Below are positions 1-7,003 of a stretch of 9,353 bases of DNA, one piece after another. Origin of the DNA: Eudoraea sp. (GTDB lineage Bacteria; Bacteroidota; Bacteroidia; Flavobacteriales; Flavobacteriaceae); NCBI GenBank assembly GCA_013042925.1, contig JABDPH010000094.1:1-9353 (forward strand), written 5' to 3'. The notes under the pieces were generated by a model. That model was not told the origin of the DNA. It ran no database searches and saw only the letters and a program-made list of their open reading frames with translations. The translations under genes and the position numbers were made by a program. Position 1 is the first letter of the stretch; each line of letters opens with the position of its first letter.

Positions 1-97
1 CCGTGAAATTCTTTTCTTTAAGTGCCACAATTTTTTGAAAAAGAGGATGCCTTAAATGAAATTTAAAATCGGGTGTATCGTTAAAAAAATTATCCAT
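1..97 (-). CDS. Probable acyl-CoA dehydrogenase, N-terminal fragment cut by window edge
   Basis: An ATG at 97 opens a frame that stays open to the window edge, giving 32 residues that begin MDNFFNDTPDFKFHLRHP and continue with a charged helix-like stretch (KIVALKEKNF). From memory this resembles the N-terminus of the roughly 600-residue Bacteroidota acyl-CoA dehydrogenases, which begin with an Asn/Asp-rich tail and a FHLxHPL segment. Those enzymes oxidise acyl-CoA to trans-2-enoyl-CoA with FAD and pass electrons to ETF. The position, 50 bases downstream of etfA with no terminator between, supports this and suggests one transcript. The catalytic domain lies outside the window, so no active-site residue can be checked. 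The reading frame is likely real; the family call rests on a short recalled resemblance plus context. Another ETF-linked flavoprotein is possible. Confidence 0.6.
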   Translation of the reverse strand, partial: MDNFFNDTPDFKFHLRHPLFQKIVALKEKNFT

Positions 98-147
98 TTT
101 TACTTTTTTTGGTTTTGTGTTATTGAATAACTCTATTTTTAAAACGC

Positions 148-1191
148 TTACTTAGCATTTGCTTTATAAAATTTAATCATCTTAGGAATTACAACTCCTA
201 AATCTCCTTGAATCACAAAATCTGCAAGACTATTAATTGGTGCTTCAGGGTCGCTATTGATAGAAATAATCATTGAAGCATCTTGCATTCCTGCTGTATG
301 CTGAATTGCTCCAGAAATACCAGCAGCTATGTATAGTTTTGGTCTTACGGTTGTTCCTGTTTGACCGATCTGACGATTATGGTCTATAAACCCTGCATCG
401 ACAGCCGCTCTGGATCCTCCTATTTCACCGCCCAATAAATCTGCCAATTCTTCAAGGTGTTCAAAATTTTCCCTGGAACCAACACCATAACCACCTGCTA
501 CAATTATTGGAGCTTCTTTAAGATTTACATCTGATTCTTCGATATGCCGTTCAATAATTTTTACAACAAAATGTTCATCGCTTACAATTGAGTTTACATC
601 CATTTCAACAATTTCTGATTTATAATTTTCATCAAAAATTTCTTTTTTCATTACACCTTCCCTCACAGTTGCCATTTGTGGGTGTTGATCCCAGTTGATA
701 ATATTAGCCATAATGCTACCTCCAAAAGCTGGTCTTATCGCATAGAGTAAATCTTTATATTCTTTCTTTTCTTTTTTTACAAAATGATCTCCAATATCCA
801 AAATGGTAGTATCGGCAGTTAAACCACAATTTAAGGCTGATGCTAATCGTGGAGCCAAATCCCTACCTACAGATGTTGCACCGAATAACACTATTTGAGG
901 TTCTTCCCGTTTTAAAACATCAGTTGCAATAGCTGAGTGTGGTAAAGTTCTATACGGCTCCAATCTTTTATCGTCTGCCACAAATATTCGATCTACACCA
1001 TATTGGGAAATCTGACTTTCAATTCCACCTAACTGATTGCCAAAAATCATTGCTTCAAGAGGAGCACCTAGTTTAGTAGCTAGTTTTTTTCCGGTTGATA
1101 ATAACTCCTGACTTATTTCTGCAACTTTCTGATTTTCAACTTCGCAATAAACAAATACGCTTTTCATTTTAATTTTTTTAGTAGTGATCAT
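148..1191 (-). CDS. etfA: Electron transfer flavoprotein alpha subunit, anaerobe/bifurcating-like type
   Basis: This is the larger ETF subunit, which binds the electron-shuttling FAD in its C-terminal domain. The N-terminal half is the nucleotide-binding-like ETF fold, with GATSVGRDLAPRLASALNCG at about 104-123 and RPAFGGSIMA at 153-162. The C-terminal FAD domain shows GGYGVGS (233-239), SRAAVDAG (260-267), QTGTTVRPKLYIA (277-289) and GISGAIQH (291-298), which match the ETF-alpha signature almost fully. The usual GGRG arginine is Tyr here and the usual QTGK lysine is Thr. Length (347) is slightly above the family norm. The frame can start at 1191, where ATG overlaps the etfB stop as ATGA, but an in-frame ATG at 1167 gives MKSVFVYCEVEN, which fits the normal family N-terminus better. 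The first eight residues may therefore be untranslated or a short extension. It is co-transcribed with etfB and probably with the dehydrogenase downstream. Confidence 0.95.
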   Translation of the reverse strand: MITTKKIKMKSVFVYCEVENQKVAEISQELLSTGKKLATKLGAPLEAMIFGNQLGGIESQISQYGVDRIFVADDKRLEPYRTLPHSAIATDVLKREEPQIVLFGATSVGRDLAPRLASALNCGLTADTTILDIGDHFVKKEKKEYKDLLYAIRPAFGGSIMANIINWDQHPQMATVREGVMKKEIFDENYKSEIVEMDVNSIVSDEHFVVKIIERHIEESDVNLKEAPIIVAGGYGVGSRENFEHLEELADLLGGEIGGSRAAVDAGFIDHNRQIGQTGTTVRPKLYIAAGISGAIQHTAGMQDASMIISINSDPEAPINSLADFVIQGDLGVVIPKMIKFYKANAK

Positions 1192-2063
1192 CCAATTATA
1201 TGGTGGTCAATTAACTCCTTAATCATATTTTCAATATCCAAATCTGAATCTGATAATACTTTTGCTTCGTTCGCCGTTAAAACTATACTTTCAACACTCT
1301 TAACTTTTGTCGGTGAACCTGATAGTCCGATTTTGGTAACATCTGCATCAATATCTTCTACCCCCCATTCCGGTATAGTTAAATATGGCCTTTTAGAATG
1401 TAATGCTTTTATGAACTCATCATTTTTACGGATTTCAGAATTAGTTCTAGCATATTTGTATTGCATTACTCGTTTTGCTTCTTTAGATCTACATGCGGGA
1501 GATGCACCATGAACAGTCATTAAGCATGGAAGTGGTGAAGAAACGGTTTCAACCCCTTTTGATAATCGTCGTTTAGCAATAACTTGGTCATTTGTAATTG
1601 AAATAATTTCTTCTACATAAGTTACTTGGGGGACTCCTAGTTTCTCTGCACATTGTGGACCAACTTGAGCAGTATCACCATCTATTGCTTGCCTTCCTCC
1701 CATAATGATATCGTAAGAAGGTAATTTTTGAATTGCTCTAACAAGCGTATAACTTGTTGCCAAAGTATCTGCGCCTCCGAAACGCTTATCTGAGATCATT
1801 ATTCCATTATCTGCACCTCTATATAAACTATCTCTAATAATATCTGCTGCTCGTCTAGGACCCATAGTCATAACAGAAACTTCGGTTCCAGGGATACAGT
1901 CCTTTAAATTAAGTGCTAATTCCAAAGCATGTAAATCATCAGGGTTGAATACGGTATCTAACTTCCCTCTATTTACAGTACCATCTGGCTTCATTGCATC
2001 CGGACCAACATTCCTTGTATCTGGCACTTGCTTAATAAGCACAACTATTTTTAGTGGTCTCAT
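1188..2063 (-). CDS. etfB: Electron transfer flavoprotein beta subunit, anaerobe/bifurcating-like type
   Basis: The small ETF subunit pairs with EtfA to accept electrons from acyl-CoA dehydrogenases. It starts directly with the family N-terminus (KIVVLIKQVPDT, residues 5-16). Key segments are NPDDLHALELALNLKD (40-55), the GGADTLATSYTL loop (96-107), and GGRQAIDGDTAQVGPQ (122-137) followed by AEKLGVPQVTYVEEI. The DGDTAQVGP form and the GADTLATS loop are those I know from Clostridium, Acidaminococcus and Bacteroides EtfB. Mitochondrial and proteobacterial proteins have a DDDxNQTGQ form instead. At 291 residues it is longer than the classical form of about 250, with a C-terminal extension ending HHIIG. 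Its stop overlaps the etfA start (ATGA), indicating translational coupling. It is the first gene of its unit, downstream of the fabI terminator and a promoter candidate. Whether the second flavin site holds FAD or AMP cannot be settled from sequence by eye. Confidence 0.95.
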   Translation of the reverse strand: MRPLKIVVLIKQVPDTRNVGPDAMKPDGTVNRGKLDTVFNPDDLHALELALNLKDCIPGTEVSVMTMGPRRAADIIRDSLYRGADNGIMISDKRFGGADTLATSYTLVRAIQKLPSYDIIMGGRQAIDGDTAQVGPQCAEKLGVPQVTYVEEIISITNDQVIAKRRLSKGVETVSSPLPCLMTVHGASPACRSKEAKRVMQYKYARTNSEIRKNDEFIKALHSKRPYLTIPEWGVEDIDADVTKIGLSGSPTKVKSVESIVLTANEAKVLSDSDLDIENMIKELIDHHIIG

Positions 2064-2078
2064 ATGTGTTATTTGAAT

Positions 2079-2124
2079 TTTTTAACGAATATTTCCAAAA
2101 ATAAAACATCTTTTGCGTTAAAAA
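2079..2124. repeat. Perfect 9-base inverted repeat flanking the etfB promoter candidate
   Basis: The arms are tttttaacg at 2079-2087 and cgttaaaaa at 2116-2124 on the plus strand, separated by 28 bases. The TAnnTTTG-like element of etfB lies between them. One arm falls near the expected transcript start and the other near the -33 region, an operator-like placement. The arms are AT-rich apart from the central CG, so chance is not excluded. The spacer is long for an RNA hairpin, and no U-run follows. Confidence 0.4.
2096..2103 (-). promoter_or_regulatory. Candidate Bacteroidota -7 promoter element for etfBA
   Basis: On the minus strand these bases read TATTTTTG, a full match to the Bacteroidota -7 consensus TAnnTTTG. 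It lies about 32 bases before the etfB ATG and downstream of the fabI terminator, which is where a promoter for this unit is expected. No good TTTG -33 element is seen at the usual distance, and the region is T-rich, so the match is suggestive only. Confidence 0.4.
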
Positions 2125-2157
2125 GGTGACATAACTCATACTTGGGAAAAATGACAT

Positions 2158-2190
2158 AAAAAAAAGGAGGTCTTCATAAGATCTCCTTTT
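2158..2190 (-). terminator. Intrinsic terminator after fabI
   Basis: Starting 22 bases past the fabI stop, the minus-strand transcript reads AAAAGGAG, A, TCTT, loop ATG, AAGA, C, CTCC and then a run of eight U. The stem is GGAG/CTCC plus TCTT/AAGA with a single A-C mismatch, extended at its base by AAAA pairing with the first U residues. A GC-containing stem, a tight three-base loop and an immediate U-run make this a standard Rho-independent terminator. It separates fabI from the etfBA unit. Confidence 0.85.
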
Positions 2191-2212
2191 ATATCTAGTT
2201 AAAAGTCAATTT

Positions 2213-3079
2213 CTATTTTTTACGCTCTTTCTTCACAGTCTCTGCTACTGTAACTTCTGGAGCATTGTTTTTCATGAAATCATCCATTATGGCGGTGCTA
2301 ATACCCATATTGGAGAAACCTCCGTCGTGGAATAAATTCTGTAATGTTACTTTTTTAGTTAGGTCTGAGAACATGGTCACAATATAATCTGCACATTCTG
2401 ACGCGGTTGCATTACCAAGTGGAGACATTTTTTCTGCAAAAGCCAAGAAACCATCAAATCCTTTAACGCCACTACCTGCTGTTGTAGGTGTTGGAGACTG
2501 GGAAATCGTGTTAACTCTAACTTTTTTATCTCTACCGAAAAAATACCCGAAACTTCGTGCTACTGATTCCAAATAGGCTTTATTATCAGCCATATCATTA
2601 TAATCCGGAAATACCCGTTGTGCTGCCATATACGTTAAGGCAAGAATACTTCCCCATTCGCTGACAGCATCTTTATTATAAAGCACACTCATTGTTCTAT
2701 GAAATGATAATGCAGAAACATCCCAACCCGTTTTTGTGAAATTATAATCCTGATGTGTATAAGGATTACCTCTTCTAACATTTACAGACATTCCAATAGA
2801 ATGTAATACAAAATCGATTTTTCCACCTAAAATTTCCATTGATTTATCAACTAGGTTTTCAAGATCCATCATCGATGTAGCATCTGCAGGAATGATTTCA
2901 GAATTGGTTTTTTCTGCAAGTTCAGAAATAGTTCCCATTCTTAAAGCAATAGGTGCATTAGTTAATACAAACGTACCGCCTTCTTCATGAATGCGTTCAG
3001 CAGTTTTCCAAGCAATTGAATTTGCATCTAGCGCTCCGAAAACAATTCCTTTTTTACCTTTTAATAGATTATATGCCAT
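2213..3079 (-). CDS. fabI: Enoyl-[acyl-carrier-protein] reductase (NADH), FabI
   Basis: FabI catalyses the last step of each fatty acid elongation cycle, reducing trans-2-enoyl-ACP to acyl-ACP with NAD(P)H in the cytoplasm as a tetramer. It is a divergent short-chain dehydrogenase. The nucleotide-binding motif is GALDANSIAWKTA (15-27), where E. coli has a GxxxxxSIA form. HSIGMS (93-98) aligns with the E. coli HSIGFA segment of the inhibitor and substrate pocket. The catalytic Tyr and Lys are Y160 and K167 within DYNDMADNK, with the second conserved Tyr at Y150. The motif SQSPTPTTAGSGVKGF (193-208) is as I know it in Bacteroidota FabI. The ATG at 3079 gives MAYNLLKGKKG, the normal family start. 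The C-terminus carries a tail of about 18 residues ending TVKKERKK that looks longer than usual. The gene is apparently monocistronic, between its own promoter candidate and terminator. Confidence 0.97.
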   Translation of the reverse strand: MAYNLLKGKKGIVFGALDANSIAWKTAERIHEEGGTFVLTNAPIALRMGTISELAEKTNSEIIPADATSMMDLENLVDKSMEILGGKIDFVLHSIGMSVNVRRGNPYTHQDYNFTKTGWDVSALSFHRTMSVLYNKDAVSEWGSILALTYMAAQRVFPDYNDMADNKAYLESVARSFGYFFGRDKKVRVNTISQSPTPTTAGSGVKGFDGFLAFAEKMSPLGNATASECADYIVTMFSDLTKKVTLQNLFHDGGFSNMGISTAIMDDFMKNNAPEVTVAETVKKERKK

Positions 3080-3106
3080 GTTAAAGTGCTTTGGTTAATT
3101 TGAAGT

Positions 3107-3134
3107 CAAAGATATCTAAAAAAGTAGAAACAAA
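3107..3134 (-). promoter_or_regulatory. Candidate Bacteroidota promoter for fabI
   Basis: On the minus strand TTTG (3134-3131) is followed after 16 bases by TATCTTTG (3114-3107), a full match to TAnnTTTG. The spacing is slightly shorter than the 17-23 bases usually quoted for Flavobacteriia. The element lies about 27 bases before the fabI ATG. An 8-base palindrome, AGATATCT, overlaps its upstream edge. The gap between recN and fabI is 123 bases and contains no gene. Confidence 0.5.
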
Positions 3135-3202
3135 ACCGCTCTATCGGGATATTTGAAACACAAAACTAAAGGGAAAAATAAAACGTATTGAGGGTTTGCT
3201 TT

Positions 3203-4855
3203 TTAATTCAAAAGCTGTCGTGCATGCGCTAATGCAGAATCAGAAAGACTTTTACCTCCCAGCATTTCCGCCAACTCAAATACTCTCTCATCCTCCAGCA
3301 ATTCTTTCATTTGGGTTTGAGTACTATCACCTTTATCAGTTTTGAACACTTTGAAATGATGATCCCCCTTTGAAGCAATTTGAGGAAGGTGGGTTATTGA
3401 AAATACCTGCATATTCCGGCTCATTTTGTGCATAATATCTCCCATTCTGTTCGATATTTCACCCGATACACCACTATCTATCTCATCGAACATTAATGTG
3501 GGTAATTGCTCATAGCGCGCAAGTATAGATTTTATAACGAGCATAATACGGGAGAGTTCTCCTCCTGAAGCAACCTTTTTTAAGGTATTGTAATCTGATC
3601 CCTTATTAGCAGAAAATAAAAATATCAGTGTATCCCTGCCATTAGTTTTATATTCTTCAGCAGGGACAATTTCAATTTTGAAGGTAGCATTGGCCAATCC
3701 CAGCGAGCTCAAAGAAGTTTCAAGTTTTTCCCTTATTTCGGGAATTACCTTCCTTCTGCGAACAGATAGCGCATTGGCATCTTTATCAAGTTCTTTTTTT
3801 AATCCCTCAATTAAACTTTTTTTATCTTCAATTTCTTCTTCAAGATTTTGTGTTGCGCTAACCTTGTTTTCAAGTGATTTCCTTATATCGATCAATTGAG
3901 ATATATTGGTTACATCATGTTTCCTTTGCAGGTCATATAATACCTGCAATTTAGTATTGATTTCGTCAAGTTTTCCGGGATCTGGTTCAACAGATTCGCG
4001 AAGAATTTGCATTTCCTCGGTGACATCTTTTAATTCGATAAAAATGGAATCTATTCGCTCCTTGAGATTTGTAAACTTGTTTCCAATTCGGGACAATTTT
4101 ACCGAAATAGACTTAAGTTCCTGAAACAAACTCAAAATTCCTATTTGTTCATCCCCCAGTATTTGATCCCCTTTGGATAAATTTTCAAGAACAGTCTCAA
4201 CATTATTCAATTGCTGGTACTGATCTTCCAATTTCTCCTGGAGTCCTTCTTCAAGATATATTGCATCTAATTCATTTAACAGGAAAGAATTGTAGTCATG
4301 TTCTTTATTTGCATTTTTTTGAATTTCAATGAGCTCTTCAAATTCCTGCAAGGCAGTTTTGTATTTTGTTAGTTTATTGGCGTAGGCATTGAGTATAGCG
4401 GTATTATCAGCAAATGCATCAATAAGCTTTAATTGAAAATCGTGCTCAGTTAACTGTAAAGTCTGGTGCTGTGAATGTATGTCAACAAGTCGTTTCCCTA
4501 ATTGTGTCAATATATCCAACGTAAGAGGAGAGTCATTTACGAATGCCCTGGATTTACCACTTGGATGTATTTCTCTTCTTATAATAGTATTGGAATCATA
4601 CTCCAGATCATGTCTTTTAAAAAATGATTTTAAATTATAATTGTTGATATCAAAAACGGCCTCAATCACACATTTCCTCTCTTTATCTTTTAGCGAAGAT
4701 AAATCTGCGCGTTTACCCAAAACCAAAGACAAGCCACCTAAAAGAATAGACTTTCCGGCTCCTGTTTCACCTGTAATTGTTGTAAATCCCCTCGTGAAGT
4801 TTACGTTGAGATTATCAATTAATGCATAATTTTTTATAGAAAGATTTATCAGCAC
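3203..4855 (-). CDS. recN: DNA repair protein RecN, SMC-like ATPase
   Basis: RecN is a cohesin-like SMC-family ATPase that acts in the cytoplasm on double-strand breaks and supports RecA-dependent recombination. The Walker A motif is GETGAGKS (29-36). A long, charged central region of roughly residues 155-350 is predicted by eye as two coiled-coil arms around a turn. The ABC signature SGGELS lies at 430-435, Walker B LMFDEIDSG at about 454-462, and the switch histidine in ITHLPQIA at H489. Length, 550, is typical. The start is GTG at 4855: it gives MLINLSIKNYALID, which matches the family N-terminus exactly, and no in-frame ATG lies nearby upstream. A two-codon ORF (ATG AGT TAA, 4866-4858) ends two bases before this GTG. 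The gene lies 55 bases after the DUF4835 gene and may read through from it, although a weak promoter-like TATCTTTA occurs in the gap. No LexA-type box is recognised. Confidence 0.97.
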   Translation of the reverse strand: MLINLSIKNYALIDNLNVNFTRGFTTITGETGAGKSILLGGLSLVLGKRADLSSLKDKERKCVIEAVFDINNYNLKSFFKRHDLEYDSNTIIRREIHPSGKSRAFVNDSPLTLDILTQLGKRLVDIHSQHQTLQLTEHDFQLKLIDAFADNTAILNAYANKLTKYKTALQEFEELIEIQKNANKEHDYNSFLLNELDAIYLEEGLQEKLEDQYQQLNNVETVLENLSKGDQILGDEQIGILSLFQELKSISVKLSRIGNKFTNLKERIDSIFIELKDVTEEMQILRESVEPDPGKLDEINTKLQVLYDLQRKHDVTNISQLIDIRKSLENKVSATQNLEEEIEDKKSLIEGLKKELDKDANALSVRRRKVIPEIREKLETSLSSLGLANATFKIEIVPAEEYKTNGRDTLIFLFSANKGSDYNTLKKVASGGELSRIMLVIKSILARYEQLPTLMFDEIDSGVSGEISNRMGDIMHKMSRNMQVFSITHLPQIASKGDHHFKVFKTDKGDSTQTQMKELLEDERVFELAEMLGGKSLSDSALAHARQLLN

Positions 4856-4910
4856 AGTTAACTCATATGATCTGTAAAGATAAATTATTATTGGAATGAA
4901 AAGTACCTGA

Positions 4911-5804
4911 TTAATAGGTTATTTCGTCCCAGGTAGAAGAATAAAATGGTGCTACTTTATTTAACGTCGCTTTTAGGGCAACAACATCTATTTTAGGTCC
5001 ATCAGAAAAGATATCTTGTATTTCTTCAGATTTGGCGTCAAAGAAAGTTTGAATTAAGAATGCATTGGGCCTTCTTTGAGTTAAAGTCTCGAACAATCTC
5101 ATAGAACCTGCAATTACTTGCTTGCCGGTGCTATTGTTATCCCCTAATATATCTAAACCTTTTCGATGATAATTGTACATGGCAATCCTGTATTCTCTAA
5201 AAGTATTTGACAACAGGTTATCTACCAATACAAATCTTGTTCTATTATTCGAAGCTGATTGGCTCCAACCCGAGAAGCTAGATCCCTGAGCCTGGTTTAC
5301 AATTTGTTGTGCTTCTTTATAGAATTCTGTACCTCCTTCCAGCGCAAAAGTATCGGCATCAAGCCCTAGCATTATGTACACATAATAGGAGATAACACCA
5401 ACTAAATTAGATTCAAAAACATTTCGATTATATACTAAGGGTTGAAACTCTATGTAGCGAAAATTGAACTCATTGTCCTTATAGTTAAAAATGGGGCTTT
5501 CATAGGAGGTATTAAATACGGGACGAGAAGACTGAATCTGAATATTCGCATTAAATCTGTCAGAGGCGTAGTCCGTAACAGTAATAAACATTCTGGCATT
5601 AACTTTCTCATTTTCCTTATAAATCCTGTTCGTCCATTGGCTTTTATTGACAAAATCATTCAAAGCTCGTTCTAAAGTCAAAAATATTTGCCTGTTGGTC
5701 TGATTAACCTGATCTGCGTTAACCGTAATTTCACAATTAAGTTCCTGGGCATTAATATAATTGGTAAAAAGAAGGCTAAAAAATAGAATTAAAAAATTAC
5801 GCAT
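4911..5804 (-). CDS. Secreted DUF4835 family protein (PorD-like)
   Basis: This 297-residue protein has an N-terminal signal peptide: MRNFLILFFSLLFTNYINAQ, with probable cleavage after the Ala of NAQ at about residue 19, so the mature chain would begin QELNCEITVN. No lipobox, transmembrane helix or catalytic motif is visible afterwards. The pattern ELNCxITVNxxQVNQTNRQIF near the start and a C-terminal WDEITY are as I recall for DUF4835, a Bacteroidota-restricted family. Some databases name it type IX secretion protein PorD; I recall that label but cannot verify it. The location should be periplasmic or outer-membrane associated. The start codon overlaps the end of coaBC by eight bases (ATGCGTAA), so translation is probably coupled. 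The coaBC, DUF4835, recN order is one I associate with Flavobacteriia. Its biochemical role is unknown to me. Confidence 0.88.
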   Translation of the reverse strand: MRNFLILFFSLLFTNYINAQELNCEITVNADQVNQTNRQIFLTLERALNDFVNKSQWTNRIYKENEKVNARMFITVTDYASDRFNANIQIQSSRPVFNTSYESPIFNYKDNEFNFRYIEFQPLVYNRNVFESNLVGVISYYVYIMLGLDADTFALEGGTEFYKEAQQIVNQAQGSSFSGWSQSASNNRTRFVLVDNLLSNTFREYRIAMYNYHRKGLDILGDNNSTGKQVIAGSMRLFETLTQRRPNAFLIQTFFDAKSEEIQDIFSDGPKIDVVALKATLNKVAPFYSSTWDEITY

Positions 5805-7002
5805 GACCCCTGTAGATGATTTCGTTCAATATGTCTAAGGCTACTTCGGCCTTATTCTTTACTTCAAACGTTTTTATCTCCAAATTCTTATCTATAAATG
5901 TTATTTTGTTTGTTGATTTCCCAAACCCTGCATCTTTGTCATTCAGTGAATTAAGAACAATGGCATCTAAATTCTTTTTAAGTAGTTTATTTTTAGCATT
6001 CTCGAGCTCGTTTTCAGTCTCCAAGGCAAAACCTACCAAATATTGATTCTTCTTTTTATCTCCCATTGACAAAAGAATATCCTGATTTTTAACTAAATCA
6101 ATTTGAAGGGTTTCGGAGTCTTTCTTTATTTTCTGTTCAGAAACGCGACCTGGTCTGTAATCAGATACGGCAGCAGCGCTTATAGCAATATCGCACTCTC
6201 CATAATATTCATGAACCGCATGAAACATTTCCTGAGCAGATATCACCCTAACAATTTCTATAGACGAATTATCTACGGATAAATGAGAAGGTCCAGAAAC
6301 CAAAATAACTTTCCCCCCAAGTTTAGCCGCGGCTTTTGCCAATTCAAAACCCATAAGACCTGAAGAATGATTACCAATGAAACGCACCGGGTCTATTGCT
6401 TCATAGGTAGGTCCGGCTGTAATCAATATCTTTTTTCCTTTTAGCGGTAAAGTGCCGGAAATATATTCCTGCATAAACTGAACTATATCTTCTGGTTCTG
6501 CCATACGCCCTTCGCCAAATAATCCGCTTGCTAATTCGCCTTCACCGGCAGGAATCATAATATTACCAAAAGTCTGTAATTTTTTAAGACTAGCTTTTGT
6601 TGCCGGATGTTTATACATATCAAGATCCATGGCTGGAGCAAAGAATACCTGGCAATTAGCTGAGAAATAGGTAGCCAGTAATAGATTGTCGCAAGTTCCA
6701 TTCGCCATTTTACTCAGCGTATTGGCTGTGGCAGGAGCAATAAGCATAATATCTGCCCACAAGCCAAGTTCTACGTGGTTGTTCCAGTCCACACTCCCTT
6801 CTTCTTCCTGTGTAAAACTGGTAAGTACAGGATTCTTTGATAATGTTGCCAATGTAAGTGGGGTAACAAAAGAAAGAGCGCTTTCAGTTAAGATAACCTT
6901 AACTTCAGCGCCTGCCTTAATTAATAATCTAACCAGAAAAGCGGTCTTGTAAGCAGCTATACCTCCGGTAATACCTAAAAGGATTTTCTTGCCGCTCAAC
7001 AT
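5797..7002 (-). CDS. coaBC: Bifunctional phosphopantothenoylcysteine decarboxylase / phosphopantothenate-cysteine ligase
   Basis: This fused enzyme makes 4'-phosphopantetheine for coenzyme A. The C-terminal CoaB domain joins cysteine to phosphopantothenate with CTP, and the N-terminal FMN-dependent CoaC domain decarboxylates the product. CoaC (about 1-180) shows GITGGIAAYK (10-19), catalytic H76 in NNHVELG, and the FMN motif PATANTLSKMANG (90-102). PAMDLDMY (123-130) has Asp where E. coli has the conserved Asn. GELASGLFGEGRM (155-167) has Ser159 where E. coli has the mechanistic Cys158. CoaB (about 185-401) shows ITAGPTYEAIDPVRFIGNHSSG (194-215), AAAVSDYRP (276-284) and the KIKK lysines (291-294). 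Length matches bifunctional Dfp proteins. The start is one base after the rpoZ stop (TAATATG), and the end overlaps the next gene, so the gene is embedded in an operon. Both substitutions appear to be family variants in Bacteroidota, as I recall, rather than inactivation. Confidence 0.96.
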   Translation of the reverse strand: MLSGKKILLGITGGIAAYKTAFLVRLLIKAGAEVKVILTESALSFVTPLTLATLSKNPVLTSFTQEEEGSVDWNNHVELGLWADIMLIAPATANTLSKMANGTCDNLLLATYFSANCQVFFAPAMDLDMYKHPATKASLKKLQTFGNIMIPAGEGELASGLFGEGRMAEPEDIVQFMQEYISGTLPLKGKKILITAGPTYEAIDPVRFIGNHSSGLMGFELAKAAAKLGGKVILVSGPSHLSVDNSSIEIVRVISAQEMFHAVHEYYGECDIAISAAAVSDYRPGRVSEQKIKKDSETLQIDLVKNQDILLSMGDKKKNQYLVGFALETENELENAKNKLLKKNLDAIVLNSLNDKDAGFGKSTNKITFIDKNLEIKTFEVKNKAEVALDILNEIIYRGHA

Positions 7003-7003
7003 A

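Noticed and set aside
106..140. Short palindrome GTTATTCAATAAC between etfA and the next gene
   Set aside because: The stem is A-U rich with almost no loop and there is no U-run. It is not a convincing terminator or operator, and the 50-base gap is better read as an operon spacer.
3136..3148. Possible recN terminator at CCCGATAGAGCGG (minus strand) followed by T-rich DNA
   Set aside because: Only three base pairs form around a six-base loop, and the following T-run is interrupted. It resembles half of a CCCGATAG-type flavobacterial intergenic palindrome but is incomplete.
3678..4829. Three plus-strand open frames of 62 to 73 codons opposite recN
   Set aside because: They lie antisense inside a clearly conserved RecN coding sequence, have low-complexity Ser/Leu-rich translations typical of reverse frames, and have no promoter or family resemblance.
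4875..4882. Promoter-like TATCTTTA (minus strand) upstream of recN
   Set aside because: It misses the final G of TAnnTTTG and has no clear -33 element, so it is too weak to list as a promoter.
5442..5675. Overlapping plus- and minus-strand frames of about 70 codons inside the DUF4835 gene
   Set aside because: Both are shadows of the 297-residue secreted protein, which has a signal peptide and family-like termini; neither small frame shows any recognisable domain.
6686..6952. 88-codon plus-strand frame with a hydrophobic start, opposite coaBC
   Set aside because: It is antisense to conserved CoaC motifs (FMN site and His76), so its apparent membrane-like composition follows from the coding constraint on the other strand.
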